A stretch of DNA of 62,531 nucleotides from Pelagibacteraceae bacterium AG-447-N18 (GTDB lineage: Bacteria; Pseudomonadota; Alphaproteobacteria; Pelagibacterales; Pelagibacteraceae): NCBI GenBank assembly GCA_003212275.1, contig QCQE01000006.1, positions 1 to 62,531 on the forward strand, written 5' to 3'. The position numbers and the translations under genes were made by a program. Of the stretch, positions 33,978-44,791 are shown piece after piece; position 1 is the stretch's first letter; every line of letters begins with the position of its first letter. A model generated the notes under the pieces. It was not told the DNA's origin. It searched no databases and was given only the letters and a program-made list of their open reading frames with translations.

Positions 33978-36056
33978 ATGGCCAGAACTCATACATTAGA
34001 TAAATATAGAAACATTGGGATCATGGCTCACATTGATGCTGGTAAAACAACTACAACTGAAAGAATTTTATATTACACAGGAAAAAGCCATAAGATTGGT
34101 GAAGTTCATGATGGTGCAGCTACCATGGATTGGATGGAACAAGAACAAGAAAGAGGCATTACAATTACATCAGCAGCAACAACCTGTTTTTGGCAAGAAC
34201 ATAGAATTAATATTATCGATACACCAGGACACGTAGATTTTACCATTGAAGTAGAAAGATCACTTAAAGTACTTGATGGTGCAGTTGCAGTGTTTGATGG
34301 TGTAGCAGGTGTAGAACCTCAATCAGAAACAGTATGGCGTCAAGCTGACAAATATAAAGTACCGAGAATTTGTTTTGTAAATAAGTTAGATAGAACTGGT
34401 GCAGACTTTTTCAGGTGCGTAGATATGATTAAAGATAGATTGGGAGCAAAACCATTGGTCATACAAGTACCAATCGGTATTGAAGCCTCTCTAACTGGTG
34501 TTGTTGACCTTGTTAAAATGAAAGCACAAGTTTGGAAAAATGAGGCTTTAGGTGCTGAATGGGAATATAAAGATATCCCAGAGAATCTCAAAGAAATCTC
34601 TCAAAAATACCGAACAGAATTAGTCGAGATGGCTGTAGAGCAAGACGAAAAACTGATGGAGTCATATTTAAACGGTGAAGAAATTAAAGAAGAAGATTTA
34701 GTTAAATGTATAAGAAAAGGAACATTAAACTTTGATTTTGTTCCTGTATTAACTGGTTCAGCTTTTAAAAATAAGGGTGTTCAGCCACTACTTGATGCAG
34801 TGATTAATTATCTTCCTAGCCCTATAGATATTGGATCGATTAAAGGAACTAAATTGGGATCAGAGGATGAAATTGAAATGAAATTTGATGATAACGCACC
34901 ATTTTCTGCGCTAGCATTTAAGGTAGCAAATGACCCATTTGTAGGATCTTTAACATTTATTAGAATTTATTCAGGCACAATAAAAACAGGAACAGCTGTA
35001 TACAATTCATCAAAAGAAAAAGAAGAAAGAGTCGGCAGGATGTTGTTAATGCATGCTAACTCTCGAGAGGATATTAAAGAAGCTAATGCGGGTGATATCG
35101 TATCATTAGCTGGTTTGAAAAATACCATTACTGGTCATACATTATGCAATAAAGACAATCCAGTTCTTCTAGAACCAATGGAATTTCCTGATCCAGTAAT
35201 TGAAATTGCTGTTGAACCAAAAACAAAAGCCGACCAAGAGAAAATGGGAGAAGCTTTAGGCAGATTAGCTAAAGAAGATCCTTCATTTAGAGTTTCATCT
35301 GATGAAGAGTCTGGACAAACAATTATTAAAGGAATGGGTGAATTACACTTAGATATTATTGTTGATAGAATGAAAAGAGAATTTAAAGTTGAGGCAAATG
35401 TTGGAGCTCCACAAGTAGCATACAGAGAAACAATAGAAAACTCATCAGAAGTAGAATACACACATAAAAAACAAAGTGGTGGCGCAGGACAATTTGCAAA
35501 AGTCAAATTATTAGTAGAACCGCAAGAACCTGGTAAAGGTAGAGCTGTTGAAAGTAAAATTAAAGGTGGAGCAATTCCAAAAGAATTCATTCCAGGTGTG
35601 GAAAAAGGTATCGAAACAGTATCAGATGGTGGAATTTTAGCAGGATTTCCAATGATTGATTATAAAGTTACAATTTTAGATGGTTTACATCACGATGTTG
35701 ACTCTAGCGTATTAGCTTTTGAACTCGCAAGTAGAGCATGTTTTAAAGATGCTTGTACAAAAGGTGGTTTAAAATTACTAGAGCCAGTGATGAGAGTTGA
35801 AGTAGTAACGCCTGAGGATTATATGGGTGATGTTATTGGAGACTTAAATAGTCGAAGAGGACAAATAAGTACTCAAGAACAAAGAGGTAATGCAACTGTA
35901 ATAACTGCAATGGTGCCTTTAGCAAATATGTTTGGATACATTAATAGTTTAAGATCAATGTCACAAGGGCGAGCACAATATTCAATGTTTTTTGATCACT
36001 ATGCAAAAGTACCACAAAATGTTCAAGACGAAGTAACAAAAAAAATAGCAGGCTAA
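33978..36056 (+). CDS. fusA: Translation elongation factor G
   Basis: 692 residues. GTPase motifs '[15 protein letters not shown]', 'DTPGHVDF' and 'NKLDRTG'; domain IV contains '[17 protein letters not shown]'. Catalyses translocation. Followed after one base by rpsJ, with no tuf between. Confidence 0.98.
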   Translation: MARTHTLDKYRNIGIMAHIDAGKTTTTERILYYTGKSHKIGEVHDGAATMDWMEQEQERGITITSAATTCFWQEHRINIIDTPGHVDFTIEVERSLKVLDGAVAVFDGVAGVEPQSETVWRQADKYKVPRICFVNKLDRTGADFFRCVDMIKDRLGAKPLVIQVPIGIEASLTGVVDLVKMKAQVWKNEALGAEWEYKDIPENLKEISQKYRTELVEMAVEQDEKLMESYLNGEEIKEEDLVKCIRKGTLNFDFVPVLTGSAFKNKGVQPLLDAVINYLPSPIDIGSIKGTKLGSEDEIEMKFDDNAPFSALAFKVANDPFVGSLTFIRIYSGTIKTGTAVYNSSKEKEERVGRMLLMHANSREDIKEANAGDIVSLAGLKNTITGHTLCNKDNPVLLEPMEFPDPVIEIAVEPKTKADQEKMGEALGRLAKEDPSFRVSSDEESGQTIIKGMGELHLDIIVDRMKREFKVEANVGAPQVAYRETIENSSEVEYTHKKQSGGAGQFAKVKLLVEPQEPGKGRAVESKIKGGAIPKEFIPGVEKGIETVSDGGILAGFPMIDYKVTILDGLHHDVDSSVLAFELASRACFKDACTKGGLKLLEPVMRVEVVTPEDYMGDVIGDLNSRRGQISTQEQRGNATVITAMVPLANMFGYINSLRSMSQGRAQYSMFFDHYAKVPQNVQDEVTKKIAG

Positions 36057-36057
36057 A

Positions 36058-36366
36058 ATGGAAAAACAGAATATTAGAATTAAACTTAGAGCTTACGACA
36101 ATAAGATTTTAGATGCTTCAACTGAAGAGATTGTTAATACAGTCAAAAGAACTGGAGCTACAATAAAAGGTCCAATTCCATTACCAACTAGAATTGAAAG
36201 ATATACAGTTTTAAGATCTCCTCATATAGATAAAAAAAGCAGAGAACAATTTGAGTCACGAACCCATAAAAGATTAATTGATATAATTGAGCCAACACCA
36301 CAGACTGTCGAGGCTTTAATGAAGTTAGATTTGGCATCAGGAGTCGATGTGGAGATTAAGATATAA
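36058..36366 (+). CDS. rpsJ: 30S ribosomal protein S10
   Basis: 102 residues: '[16 protein letters not shown]', '[19 protein letters not shown]' and '[12 protein letters not shown]'. Also the NusE partner of NusB/NusG. Begins the S10 operon, here fused directly to fusA. Confidence 0.98.
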   Translation: MEKQNIRIKLRAYDNKILDASTEEIVNTVKRTGATIKGPIPLPTRIERYTVLRSPHIDKKSREQFESRTHKRLIDIIEPTPQTVEALMKLDLASGVDVEIKI

Positions 36367-36368
36367 TT

Positions 36369-37079
36369 ATGAGCGAGATTGCTTTATTAGGAAAAAAAAT
36401 TGGAATGACTAGAGAATTTTATAAATCTGGTCAGTTGGTTCCAGTTACTGTATTAAAAATAGAAAAAGCAAGAGTAATCCAAGTAATAGATAAAGAAAAA
36501 AGAGGTTACACCGCAGTTCAACTTGGATACGGGAAAATCAAAAACTCAAAACTAACAAAGGCTATGAAGGGTTATTTTTCAAAAAGAAATACTGAAGCTA
36601 AAAGGAAACTTAAAGAATATAGAGTTCAAAACATCGAAAATTACAAAGAGGGAAATGAATTTGGATTAGAGATTTTTAAAGATGTTAAATTTGTAGATAC
36701 TAGATCAAAAACGATTGGAAAAGGTTTTGCAGGAGCTATGAAAAGACACAACTTTGGTGGTTTGAGAGCTACACATGGTGTTTCAATTTCACATAGATCA
36801 CATGGTTCAACGGGTCAAAGACAAGATCCTGGTAAAGTATTTAAGGGAAAAAAAATGGCTGGACATATGGGAGATAAATTAAGAACTATGCAAAATATTG
36901 AAATTATCAAAACGGATCTAGAAAATGAGCTTCTATATTTAAAAGGTTCTATCCCAGGAGCAAAAAACTCTGAAATTCTAGTAAAAGGTTCAGTTAAAAA
37001 TATAAAAAAAATGACGATCAGTGAAAAACACAAAGCTGCTGAATTAGCTAAGAAAACACCGGAGAAAAAGAAAAAATAA
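36369..37079 (+). CDS. rplC: 50S ribosomal protein L3
   Basis: 236 residues, '[12 protein letters not shown]' at the N-terminus and the glutamine-loop region '[20 protein letters not shown]'. A Lys-rich C-terminal tail of about 20 residues exceeds the usual length. Its stop overlaps the rplD start (TAATG). Confidence 0.98.
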   Translation: MSEIALLGKKIGMTREFYKSGQLVPVTVLKIEKARVIQVIDKEKRGYTAVQLGYGKIKNSKLTKAMKGYFSKRNTEAKRKLKEYRVQNIENYKEGNEFGLEIFKDVKFVDTRSKTIGKGFAGAMKRHNFGGLRATHGVSISHRSHGSTGQRQDPGKVFKGKKMAGHMGDKLRTMQNIEIIKTDLENELLYLKGSIPGAKNSEILVKGSVKNIKKMTISEKHKAAELAKKTPEKKKK

Positions 37080-37702
37080 TGAAAGTCGAAAAAATTAATT
37101 TAGATGGTAAAAAAAGTTCTATTGAAGTCTTAGATAAGATTTTTGCAGCTAAGATAAATAAGAAATTAGTGAATACAGTTTTATATAAGACTAATGCTAA
37201 CTATAAAGGTAGGCACGCAAAAACTAAACAGCAAAACGAAGTTTCAGGTCCAACATCAAAAATTTATGCACAAAAAGGAACAGGTAATGCTAGACACGCA
37301 AGTAGAAAAGCTCCAATCTTTGTTGGTGGTGGTATAGCTCATGGTCCTAAAGGAGAGCTATCATATAAAAAAAGAAAATTAAATAAGAGTGAAAAAAAAC
37401 AAAGTATAGCATCTTTAATCAGTGACAAGATAAAGAATAATAATCTTTTAATTTTTAGCGATTTTAGCTCTAAGATAAAAAAGACTAAAGAGATGAACTT
37501 AATTTTAAAGAAGTTTCAAATATCAAATTCAATAATAATCCTAGACAAAAACTCAAAAGATAATGTTGAAAAATCAATTAGAAATATTCCAAATATTAAA
37601 GTAACAGACATTAATCATTTTAGTGCATTTGATATCGTCAAGTTTGAAAAGCTTGTGTTTACTGAAACATCCGTAAAAGAATTAGAAAAGAGGTATGCTT
37701 AA
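37079..37702 (+). CDS. rplD: 50S ribosomal protein L4
   Basis: 207 residues with 'RGHAK'-type loop region 'NYKGRHAKTKQQNEVSG', then 'KGTGNARHASRKAPIFVGGG' and 'KKRKLNKSEKKQSIASL'. In E. coli L4 also represses the S10 operon; no leader for that is visible here because rpsJ follows fusA directly. Confidence 0.97.
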   Translation: MKVEKINLDGKKSSIEVLDKIFAAKINKKLVNTVLYKTNANYKGRHAKTKQQNEVSGPTSKIYAQKGTGNARHASRKAPIFVGGGIAHGPKGELSYKKRKLNKSEKKQSIASLISDKIKNNNLLIFSDFSSKIKKTKEMNLILKKFQISNSIIILDKNSKDNVEKSIRNIPNIKVTDINHFSAFDIVKFEKLVFTETSVKELEKRYA

Positions 37703-37703
37703 G

Positions 37704-37997
37704 ATGGAAAAGATACATTTATATGACAAAATTTTATCTCCATTAGTAACTGAAAAGTCAACAAATTTATCAGAACAAAATAAGATTGTATTTAAGGTGC
37801 CATCAAAAGCAAATAAGAAAAATATAAAAAGTAATATTGAAAAAATCTTTAAAGTAAATGTTACAAAGGTAAATATTATAAATAAACAAAGTAGAACTAA
37901 ATTAACCAGAGGAAGAAAAGTTAAAGTCTCTGGTTTTAAAAAAGCAATTATAACACTTAAAAAAGGTCAAAGTATTGATTTAACAACTGGAATTTGA
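37704..37997 (+). CDS. rplW: 50S ribosomal protein L23
   Basis: 97 residues from the ATG at 37704, chosen because it gives the usual N-terminus 'MEKIHLYDKILSPLVTEKST'. An in-frame ATG at 37695 overlaps the end of rplD and is an alternative. Located at the peptide exit tunnel; docks trigger factor. Confidence 0.96.
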   Translation: MEKIHLYDKILSPLVTEKSTNLSEQNKIVFKVPSKANKKNIKSNIEKIFKVNVTKVNIINKQSRTKLTRGRKVKVSGFKKAIITLKKGQSIDLTTGI

Positions 37998-37998
37998 A

Positions 37999-38838
37999 AT
38001 GGCACTAAAAACATTTAAACCATATACAAAATCTACTAGAGGAACAATTCTTGTTGATAGAACTGGTCTTTGGAAAGGTAAACCGTTTAAATCTTTAGTT
38101 TCACCAAAAAATGCAATGAAGGGGAGAAACAACAATGGTCATATCACATCTATCAATAGAGCTGGTGGACATAAAAAAATGTATCGACATGTCGACTTCT
38201 ATAGAAAAAAATTTGATATGCCTGCAACAGTGGAAAGAATTGAATATGATCCAAACAGATCTTGTTACATTATGTTAGTAAAATTTGATGATAATTCACA
38301 TGCATATTATCTTGCACCACAAAAAATAAAAGTAGGTGATAAAGTTGAAAATGGATCAAAAAAAGAAATAAAAGTTGGAAATTGCATGCCGTTACAGGAC
38401 ATCCCAGTTGGTATAGATATTCACAATGTTGAAATACAACCAGGTGGTGGAGGTAAAATTGCTAGATCTGCTGGAACTTCTGTTACGATTAGTGGATTAG
38501 ATGGGAATTATAGTTTGATTAAATTAGCATCAGGTGAAGTTAGAAAAATCGATTCAAGATCATTGGCAACTATTGGTGTATTAAGTAACCCTGATCAAAA
38601 AAATATCAAAATTGGTAAAGCAGGACGATCAAGATGGTTAGGAAGAAGACCTCACACTAGAGGTGTTGTTAAAAATCCAGTAGATCACCCACATGGTGGT
38701 GGAGAAGGTAAATCAGCAGGTGGAAGACATCCAGTTTCTCCTAAAGGACAATCAGCAAAAGGATTGAAAACAAGAGACAATAAGAGAACTGATAAATACA
38801 TTGTTAAGAGAAGAAACAAAAGGAAGGATACAAAATAA
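37999..38838 (+). CDS. rplB: 50S ribosomal protein L2
   Basis: 279 residues: '[20 protein letters not shown]', '[20 protein letters not shown]' and the peptidyl-transferase region '[20 protein letters not shown]'. Stop overlaps the rpsS start. Confidence 0.98.
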   Translation: MALKTFKPYTKSTRGTILVDRTGLWKGKPFKSLVSPKNAMKGRNNNGHITSINRAGGHKKMYRHVDFYRKKFDMPATVERIEYDPNRSCYIMLVKFDDNSHAYYLAPQKIKVGDKVENGSKKEIKVGNCMPLQDIPVGIDIHNVEIQPGGGGKIARSAGTSVTISGLDGNYSLIKLASGEVRKIDSRSLATIGVLSNPDQKNIKIGKAGRSRWLGRRPHTRGVVKNPVDHPHGGGEGKSAGGRHPVSPKGQSAKGLKTRDNKRTDKYIVKRRNKRKDTK

Positions 38839-39137
38839 TGGCTAGAGCAGTATGGAAAGGACCTTTTGTTGAAGAAAGTTTAATCAAAAAAGTTGATAAA
38901 TATAAGACTGATCCAAAAAAAATTCCTATCAAGACTTGGTCAAGAAAATCAACAATAATTCCAGATTTTGTTGGAGTTAGTTTTTTGATTTATAACGGAA
39001 AAAAATTTATACCGATTACCATATCTGAAGACATGGTTGGTCATAAGTTAGGTGAATTTGCGCCAACAAGAACTTTTTTTGGTCATACACCTGCAGATAA
39101 AAAAGCAAAACCTGCTGAGGCAGAGGCTAAGAAATAA
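38838..39137 (+). CDS. rpsS: 30S ribosomal protein S19
   Basis: 99 residues: '[14 protein letters not shown]', '[14 protein letters not shown]' and '[16 protein letters not shown]'. An Ala/Lys-rich C-terminal tail extends it slightly beyond the usual length. Confidence 0.98.
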   Translation: MARAVWKGPFVEESLIKKVDKYKTDPKKIPIKTWSRKSTIIPDFVGVSFLIYNGKKFIPITISEDMVGHKLGEFAPTRTFFGHTPADKKAKPAEAEAKK

Positions 39138-39139
39138 TT

Positions 39140-39538
39140 ATGAGTAAAAAAAAGAAATTAGTTAAAAAAAAAGAAAAAATAGTGAAATCTATTAATAATA
39201 ATATTAGATCAAGTGTAAGAAAACTTAATCCTATTTTAAAAGGTATAGTTGGGAAGAAAGTAGAGTTAGCCATTAGAGACCTTCAGTTTTCAGAAAAAAG
39301 AATTACTCGTGATATCAGAAAGACTATTTCATCTGCTGTTGCAAACGCAGAAAATAATTTTCAGTATGATATTGATAAACTTGTAGTTAAAGAAGCTTAT
39401 TGTGGAAAAAAAATTACTATGAAGAGGTTTAGACCAAGAGCAAAAGGAAGAGCTGCACCAATTTTAAAACCTTATTCAAGTGTTACAATTATTTTATCAG
39501 AGGCAAAAAAAATGGAGAGTCATGGGACAAAAAGTTAA
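39140..39538 (+). CDS. rplV: 50S ribosomal protein L22
   Basis: 132 residues. N-terminal Lys-rich extension, then '[19 protein letters not shown]' in place of the usual RxxP-like start, and the C-terminal hairpin '[20 protein letters not shown]'. Overlaps the start of rpsC by 17 bases. Confidence 0.96.
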   Translation: MSKKKKLVKKKEKIVKSINNNIRSSVRKLNPILKGIVGKKVELAIRDLQFSEKRITRDIRKTISSAVANAENNFQYDIDKLVVKEAYCGKKITMKRFRPRAKGRAAPILKPYSSVTIILSEAKKMESHGTKS

Positions 39539-40202
39539 TCCAGTAGGTTTTAGATTAGGTGTTAACAGAGGTTGGGACTCTGTTTGGTACGCTAAAAAGA
39601 AAGATTTTGGTAATTATCTCATAGAAGATTTTAAAATAAGAGAATATATCAAAAAAAATGTAATTAATTCTGGAGTTTCAAAAGTGATGATCGAAAGAAC
39701 AGCAAACAAATGTTATGTTACAATTTACACTTCTAGACCAGGTTTTGTTATTGGAAAAAAAGGTAGTGATATTGATAAGATAAAAAATAATTTATCCAAA
39801 TTTACTTCAAATGAGGTTACTTTAAACATTAAAGAAGTTAAAAAACCTGAAACAAACGCCTATCTAGTTGCTGAAAATATTGCTCAACAATTAGTTAAAA
39901 GAATTTCTTATAGAAGAGCAATGAAAAGAGCAATGCAGTCTTGTTTAAGATTAGGTGCTAAAGGAATTAAAGTTTCAGTGAGCGGAAGATTGGGTGGAAA
40001 TGAGATTGCTAGAACTGAATGGTTAAGAGATGGTAGCATACCATCGCACACATTAAGAGCAGATATTGATTATTCGGAGGCAGAAGCACTTACGACTTAT
40101 GGAATAATTGGAATAAAAGTTTGGATTTATAAAGGTGAAGTCTTTGCTAAAGAATTTAGTCAAGAAACAAATAAAGTAACACCTAAAGAGGGAAAACAAT
40201 AA
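39522..40202 (+). CDS. rpsC: 30S ribosomal protein S3
   Basis: 226 residues from the ATG at 39522, giving the conserved N-terminus '[20 protein letters not shown]'; the frame is open upstream but lies within rplV. KH domain with '[16 protein letters not shown]'. Part of the mRNA entry channel. Confidence 0.97.
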   Translation: MGQKVNPVGFRLGVNRGWDSVWYAKKKDFGNYLIEDFKIREYIKKNVINSGVSKVMIERTANKCYVTIYTSRPGFVIGKKGSDIDKIKNNLSKFTSNEVTLNIKEVKKPETNAYLVAENIAQQLVKRISYRRAMKRAMQSCLRLGAKGIKVSVSGRLGGNEIARTEWLRDGSIPSHTLRADIDYSEAEALTTYGIIGIKVWIYKGEVFAKEFSQETNKVTPKEGKQ

Positions 40203-40613
40203 ATGCTACAGCCAGTTAGAACAAAATGGAGAAAAGCTCACAAAGGTAGAATTCATGGAACTGCTTCAAGAGCAAATTTCATAAACTATGGTGCATACGC
40301 TTTAAAAGCATTATCTCCTGACAGGGTTACTGGTAAACAAATAGAGGCTGCTAGAGTTGCTCTAACTAGGCACATGAAAAGACAAGGACGAGTTTGGACA
40401 AGAATTTTTCCAAATATTCCAGTTTCAAAAAAACCCATTGAAGTACGTATGGGTAAAGGAAAAGGTTCTCCAGAATTCTATGCATGTCGTGTAAAACCTG
40501 GAAGAATTTTATTTGAGGTAGATGGTGTTTCAGAACAGATAGCTAAAGAAGCTTTATATAAAGCATCTGCAAAATTACCAATTAAAACAAAAACCATAAA
40601 GAGATTTGCTTAA
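40203..40613 (+). CDS. rplP: 50S ribosomal protein L16
   Basis: 136 residues: '[20 protein letters not shown]', '[20 protein letters not shown]' and '[20 protein letters not shown]'. Arg in the 'GRVWTR' loop (target of ribosomal oxygenase in E. coli) is present. Confidence 0.98.
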   Translation: MLQPVRTKWRKAHKGRIHGTASRANFINYGAYALKALSPDRVTGKQIEAARVALTRHMKRQGRVWTRIFPNIPVSKKPIEVRMGKGKGSPEFYACRVKPGRILFEVDGVSEQIAKEALYKASAKLPIKTKTIKRFA

Positions 40614-40614
40614 T

Positions 40615-40806
40615 ATGAAAAAACAAGAAATTAAAAAACTATCAAAAGATCAAATTGTAAAGAACATTGATAAATTTAAAAAAGATTTATTTAATTTTAG
40701 ATTTCAAAAAATGAATTCACAAATTACCAATCCTGCAAAAATTAGTGAAACAAAAAAATCAATTGCTAGATTAAAAACAATATTAAAAGGAAAATCAAAT
40801 GCCTAA
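40615..40806 (+). CDS. rpmC: 50S ribosomal protein L29
   Basis: 63 residues from the ATG at 40615, one base after the rplP stop. '[20 protein letters not shown]' and '[19 protein letters not shown]' fit L29. Overlaps rpsQ by 8 bases. Confidence 0.95.
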   Translation: MKKQEIKKLSKDQIVKNIDKFKKDLFNFRFQKMNSQITNPAKISETKKSIARLKTILKGKSNA

Positions 40807-41035
40807 GAAAATATTAACAGGTGTGGTTGTAAGTGATAAACCCAACAAAACAATAACTGTTTTAGTTGAAAGAAAATATTCTCATCCATTATTAAAAAAA
40901 GTTATTAAAGTGAGAAAAAAATATAATGCCCATGATGAAAATAATAAATTTAAAACTGGTGATAAAGTATCAATCATTGAGAGTAAACCTTTCTCAAAAA
41001 ATAAGAAATTTCAAGTAATGGAGAATACGAAATAA
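40799..41035 (+). CDS. rpsQ: 30S ribosomal protein S17
   Basis: 78 residues: '[20 protein letters not shown]', '[17 protein letters not shown]' and '[15 protein letters not shown]'. Overlaps both neighbours. Confidence 0.97.
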   Translation: MPKKILTGVVVSDKPNKTITVLVERKYSHPLLKKVIKVRKKYNAHDENNKFKTGDKVSIIESKPFSKNKKFQVMENTK

Positions 41036-41403
41036 TGATACAGGTCCAAACAGAACTAAATGTAGCAGATAACACTGGGGCAAAGAAAATTGAATGTATT
41101 AAAGTCTTAGGTGGATCTAAAAGAAGATATGCAAGTATAGGAGACACCATAGTGATTGCTGTCAAAGAGGCAATTCCTAAGGGAAAAGTAAAAAAAGGAT
41201 CAGTTCATAAAGCTGTGGTGGTAAGAGTAAAAAAAGGAATTCATAGAGATGACGGTTCAAAAGTAAAATTTGATAATAACGCTGCTGTTCTGGTTGATGA
41301 CAAAGGTGAACCAGTCGGAACTAGAATTTTTGGTCCAGTGACTAGAGAATTAAGGAATAAAGGGCAAATGAAAATAATCTCATTAGCCCCAGAGGTTTTG
41401 TAA
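41035..41403 (+). CDS. rplN: 50S ribosomal protein L14
   Basis: 122 residues: '[20 protein letters not shown]', '[20 protein letters not shown]' and '[20 protein letters not shown]'. Full length. Confidence 0.98.
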   Translation: MIQVQTELNVADNTGAKKIECIKVLGGSKRRYASIGDTIVIAVKEAIPKGKVKKGSVHKAVVVRVKKGIHRDDGSKVKFDNNAAVLVDDKGEPVGTRIFGPVTRELRNKGQMKIISLAPEVL

Positions 41404-41651
41404 TGATTAAAAAAGGTTTAAAAGTTCGAGTTTTATCAGGCAGAGATAAAAAAAAAGAAGGTGAAGTAATTGAAATTGATAGACCAAACAATAGAGCAAA
41501 AGTTAAAGATATTAATATGGTAAAGAGACACGTAAAAACAACTAAGGAAAAAAAAGGTGGAATTTTTTCAAAGGAAAGTTTTATTCATTTATCAAATTTA
41601 AAACTAATTGACGAAAAAACAAAAACAAAAAAGACTGAGGCTAAAAAATAA
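41403..41651 (+). CDS. rplX: 50S ribosomal protein L24
   Basis: 82 residues; KOW motif in '[20 protein letters not shown]', then '[17 protein letters not shown]'. Shorter than the usual ~100 residues at the C-terminus. Overlaps both neighbours by one base. Confidence 0.96.
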   Translation: MIKKGLKVRVLSGRDKKKEGEVIEIDRPNNRAKVKDINMVKRHVKTTKEKKGGIFSKESFIHLSNLKLIDEKTKTKKTEAKK

Positions 41652-42205
41652 TGACTCCGAGATTTAAAGAACTTTATTACAAAGAAATACAACCTGCATT
41701 AAAATCTCAATTTGGTTTTAAAAATTTGTACATGGGTCCAAAAATTGAGAAAATTGTTTTAAATATGGGCTTAGGTTTAGATGGTAATGATTCAAAAATA
41801 TTAAAGTCTTGCGAAGAGGATTTAGCAAAAATAACAGGTCAAAAACCTGTGATTACCAAATTTAAAAAATCAGTTGCGAATTTTAAAACAAGAAAAGGGT
41901 CAAATGCTGGTCTAAAGGTAACACTTAGAAAAGATAAAATGTATGAATTTTTAGATAGACTTGTGAATATAGCTTTACCAAGAATTAAAGATTTTAGAGG
42001 CCTGTCTGCAAATGGTTTTGATAAATTTGGAAATTACACATTTGGTGTTAAAGAACATATCATATTTCCTGAGGTAAGTTTTGATCGTGCTGATAAGGTT
42101 CGTGGTATTGATATTGTGATTGTAATATCAGCTAAAAGTAAAGAGCATAGTTTTGCTCTTTTAGAAAAGTTAAATTTTCCATTTATTAAAAAAGGAGATA
42201 ACTAA
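41651..42205 (+). CDS. rplE: 50S ribosomal protein L5
   Basis: 184 residues: '[20 protein letters not shown]', '[19 protein letters not shown]' and '[20 protein letters not shown]'. Binds 5S rRNA. Confidence 0.98.
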   Translation: MTPRFKELYYKEIQPALKSQFGFKNLYMGPKIEKIVLNMGLGLDGNDSKILKSCEEDLAKITGQKPVITKFKKSVANFKTRKGSNAGLKVTLRKDKMYEFLDRLVNIALPRIKDFRGLSANGFDKFGNYTFGVKEHIIFPEVSFDRADKVRGIDIVIVISAKSKEHSFALLEKLNFPFIKKGDN

Positions 42206-42206
42206 A

Positions 42207-42512
42207 ATGGCTAAATTAAGCTCAATAAATAAAAACAATAAACGAATAAAATTATCGGACAGGCTATTTAAAAAAAGGCAAAAATTAAAAAAGATTGTTA
42301 TGAATAAAAAACTTCCTTTAGAGGAAAGATTTAAAGCACAACAAAAATTATCAAAATTACCTAGAAACTCTGCGAAAGTAAGAGTGATGAATAGATGTCA
42401 GATTACCGGAAGACCTCACGGAGTTTATAGAAAATTGAAAATATCTAGAATTGCATTAAGACAATTAGGTCTGCAAGGAAAGATACCAGGTTTAGTTAAA
42501 TCAAGTTGGTAG
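42207..42512 (+). CDS. rpsN: 30S ribosomal protein S14
   Basis: 101 residues, the long zinc-free form: no CxxC pair, with '[20 protein letters not shown]' followed by [11 protein letters not shown]. One base after rplE. Confidence 0.97.
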   Translation: MAKLSSINKNNKRIKLSDRLFKKRQKLKKIVMNKKLPLEERFKAQQKLSKLPRNSAKVRVMNRCQITGRPHGVYRKLKISRIALRQLGLQGKIPGLVKSSW

Positions 42513-42522
42513 AAAGGAAAAT

Positions 42523-42918
42523 ATGAGTTTAAGTGATCCAATTGGAGATATGATAGCAAGAATAAAAAATGCTCAAGATAGAAGCCATAAGAAAGTTGAA
42601 TTACCATCTTCAAATTTTAAAACTAAGATTGCTGACATCTTAAAGAATGAAGGATTTATAAAAGACTTCAAAGTTAACAAAGAAAATAATAAATCTTTAT
42701 TATCTTTAGAGCTTAAATATCATTCAGGAAATCCAGTTATAAGTACTTTTGAAAGAGTTTCAAAACCAGGGAGAAGAATATTTTCTAGTGCAGAAAGTTT
42801 ACCAAAAATAAATAATGGTTTAGGTATAGCAATTGTATCAACCCCCAAAGGTGTCATGACCGATATTGATGCGAGAAAGCAAAGAGTGGGTGGAGAAATA
42901 ATTTGTAAGGTATTTTAA
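42523..42918 (+). CDS. rpsH: 30S ribosomal protein S8
   Basis: 131 residues: 'SDPIGDMIARIKNAQDRSHK', 'RVSKPGRRIFSS' and the C-terminal 'GLGIAIVSTPKGVMTDIDAR'. Preceded by a GAAAGGAAA ribosome-binding site. In E. coli S8 represses the spc operon. Confidence 0.98.
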   Translation: MSLSDPIGDMIARIKNAQDRSHKKVELPSSNFKTKIADILKNEGFIKDFKVNKENNKSLLSLELKYHSGNPVISTFERVSKPGRRIFSSAESLPKINNGLGIAIVSTPKGVMTDIDARKQRVGGEIICKVF

Positions 42919-43457
42919 TGTCTAAAATTGGTAAAATTAATATTTCAATCCCTGAAAAAGTCAAAGTTGCTTTGGCTGGAAATATTTTAAACATAGAAGG
43001 GCCATCTGGAAAAAAGTCAATCAATATTGATTTAGATGTTTTTAATCTTGATATAAAAGATGGAAAAGAAATATCAATCAAACCGAAAAAAATTGATCAA
43101 GAAACCAAACGATTGTGGGGAATGAATAGAAGTTTGATTAATAATGCAGTTATTGGTTCAAATACAGGATACGAGAAGACACTAGAATTGGTAGGTGTTG
43201 GATATCGAGCTGCTTTAAAAGGCAATCAATTAAATCTACAATTAGGTTACAGCCATGATATTAATTTTGACATTCCAGAGGGGATAAAAATCAATGTTGA
43301 AAAGCAAACAACTTTAAAAATAAGTGGTGCTGATAAACAACAAGTGGGTGCAATTGCATCAAAACTAAAAACTCTCAGAAAAATTGAACCATATAAAGGT
43401 AAAGGTGTGAGAGAAAAGGGTCAACATATTTTGAAAAAAGAAGGAAAGAAGAAATAA
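42918..43457 (+). CDS. rplF: 50S ribosomal protein L6
   Basis: 179 residues: '[20 protein letters not shown]', '[20 protein letters not shown]' and '[19 protein letters not shown]'. Overlaps rpsH by one base. Confidence 0.98.
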   Translation: MSKIGKINISIPEKVKVALAGNILNIEGPSGKKSINIDLDVFNLDIKDGKEISIKPKKIDQETKRLWGMNRSLINNAVIGSNTGYEKTLELVGVGYRAALKGNQLNLQLGYSHDINFDIPEGIKINVEKQTTLKISGADKQQVGAIASKLKTLRKIEPYKGKGVREKGQHILKKEGKKK

Positions 43458-43813
43458 TGAAATTAGATACTAGTAAAAGAAAAAGATTTAGAGTGAGTAA
43501 TAAGGTTAAAAATGTTGCTTCAAACGACAGATATAGACTAAGTATTTCTAGATCATCAAAGAATATTTCGGCGCAAATAATTGATGATATGAAAAATGTA
43601 ACTTTATTATCAGCTTCATCAATTGAAAAAGATATTAAGTCTGGTCAAAAGGTAAATAAAACTGAATTATCTAAGATTGTAGCTGAAAAGTTAGCAAAAA
43701 AAGCACAAGAGAAAAAAATTACAAAGATTTACTTTGATAGAGGCATTTATAAATATCACGGAAGAGTGAAGGTTTTTGCTGAAACTTTACGTAAAAATGG
43801 AATGGAATTTTAA
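43457..43813 (+). CDS. rplR: 50S ribosomal protein L18
   Basis: 118 residues: '[18 protein letters not shown]' and '[20 protein letters not shown]' followed by AETLRKNGM. 5S rRNA-binding. One base before rpsE. Confidence 0.97.
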   Translation: MKLDTSKRKRFRVSNKVKNVASNDRYRLSISRSSKNISAQIIDDMKNVTLLSASSIEKDIKSGQKVNKTELSKIVAEKLAKKAQEKKITKIYFDRGIYKYHGRVKVFAETLRKNGMEF

Positions 43814-43814
43814 T

Positions 43815-44330
43815 ATGGATAATAATAAAGATAAAAAAACTGACGATATTTTAGAAAAATTAGTTCACATTAATCGTATAACAAAAGTAGTAAAAGGTGG
43901 ACGTAGATTTGGTTTTTCAGCACTTGTTGTTGTTGGAAACCAGTCTGGTAAAATTGGAATAGCTCACGCCAAAGCAAAACAAGTACCTGACGCTATAAAA
44001 AAAGCAAATGAAATGGCACGAAGAAAACTTATTCATATACCTCTTCGCGAAGGAAGAACAATTCATCATGATGTTAAAGCTAAAGATGGATCTGGCAGGA
44101 TTGTATTAAGAGCAGCCTCTAAAGGAACGGGTATTATAGCTGGTGGTCCTGTTAGAGCTGTGTGTGAGGTTTTAGGAGTAAAAGATATTGTTGCAAAATC
44201 AATGGGTACATCAAATGCCCACAATGTTATTAGAGCTACAATGAAAGCACTATTGAAACAAAATTCGCCAAAACAAATATCTTCAATTAGAAATAAAAAG
44301 ATTTCTGAGATTATAGAAAAAAGAGGATAA
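43815..44330 (+). CDS. rpsE: 30S ribosomal protein S5
   Basis: 171 residues from the ATG at 43815 (the frame continues upstream inside rplR). 'HINRITKVVKGGRRFGFSAL', 'GRIVLRAASKGTGIIAGGPV' and 'AKSMGTSNAHNVIRATMKAL'. Its stop overlaps the rplO start, leaving no room for rpmD (L30), which normally lies between. Confidence 0.97.
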   Translation: MDNNKDKKTDDILEKLVHINRITKVVKGGRRFGFSALVVVGNQSGKIGIAHAKAKQVPDAIKKANEMARRKLIHIPLREGRTIHHDVKAKDGSGRIVLRAASKGTGIIAGGPVRAVCEVLGVKDIVAKSMGTSNAHNVIRATMKALLKQNSPKQISSIRNKKISEIIEKRG

Positions 44331-44782
44331 TGATTAAATTAAATAATAGAAATAAGATTAATAAAAGTAAACTTAGAGTTGGTAGAGGTATCGGTTCTGG
44401 AAAGGGCAAAACCTCTGGAAGAGGTGTAAAAGGTCAAAAATCCAGATCTGGTGTAGCGATTAAAAGTTTTGAAGGTGGACAAATGCCACTATACAGAAGA
44501 CTTCCAAAAAGAGGTTTCAATCCTATTAATAAAAAAACAATTGCTATATTAAATCTAGATAAAATCCAATCTTATATTGATAAAAAAAGTATTAAAACTA
44601 CAGACACGCTTAATTCAAATTTACTAAAAAAACTAAAATTAATAGATCAAAATTCAATTAAATTAAAAATTTTAGGTTCCGGAGCCATTAAAGATAAAAT
44701 CAATATTGAGGCAGATCTTGCATCAAAGTCTGCTGTTGAAAAACTTGAAAAAATTGGTGGTTCAATACAATTAAAAAAATAG
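44330..44782 (+). CDS. rplO: 50S ribosomal protein L15
   Basis: 150 residues: 'RVGRGIGSGKGKTSGRGVKG', 'GFEGGQMP'-type 'SFEGGQMPLYRRLPKRGF' and the C-terminal 'VEKLEKIGGSI'. Directly joined to rpsE. Confidence 0.97.
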   Translation: MIKLNNRNKINKSKLRVGRGIGSGKGKTSGRGVKGQKSRSGVAIKSFEGGQMPLYRRLPKRGFNPINKKTIAILNLDKIQSYIDKKSIKTTDTLNSNLLKKLKLIDQNSIKLKILGSGAIKDKINIEADLASKSAVEKLEKIGGSIQLKK

Positions 44783-44791
44783 TTTAATTTA

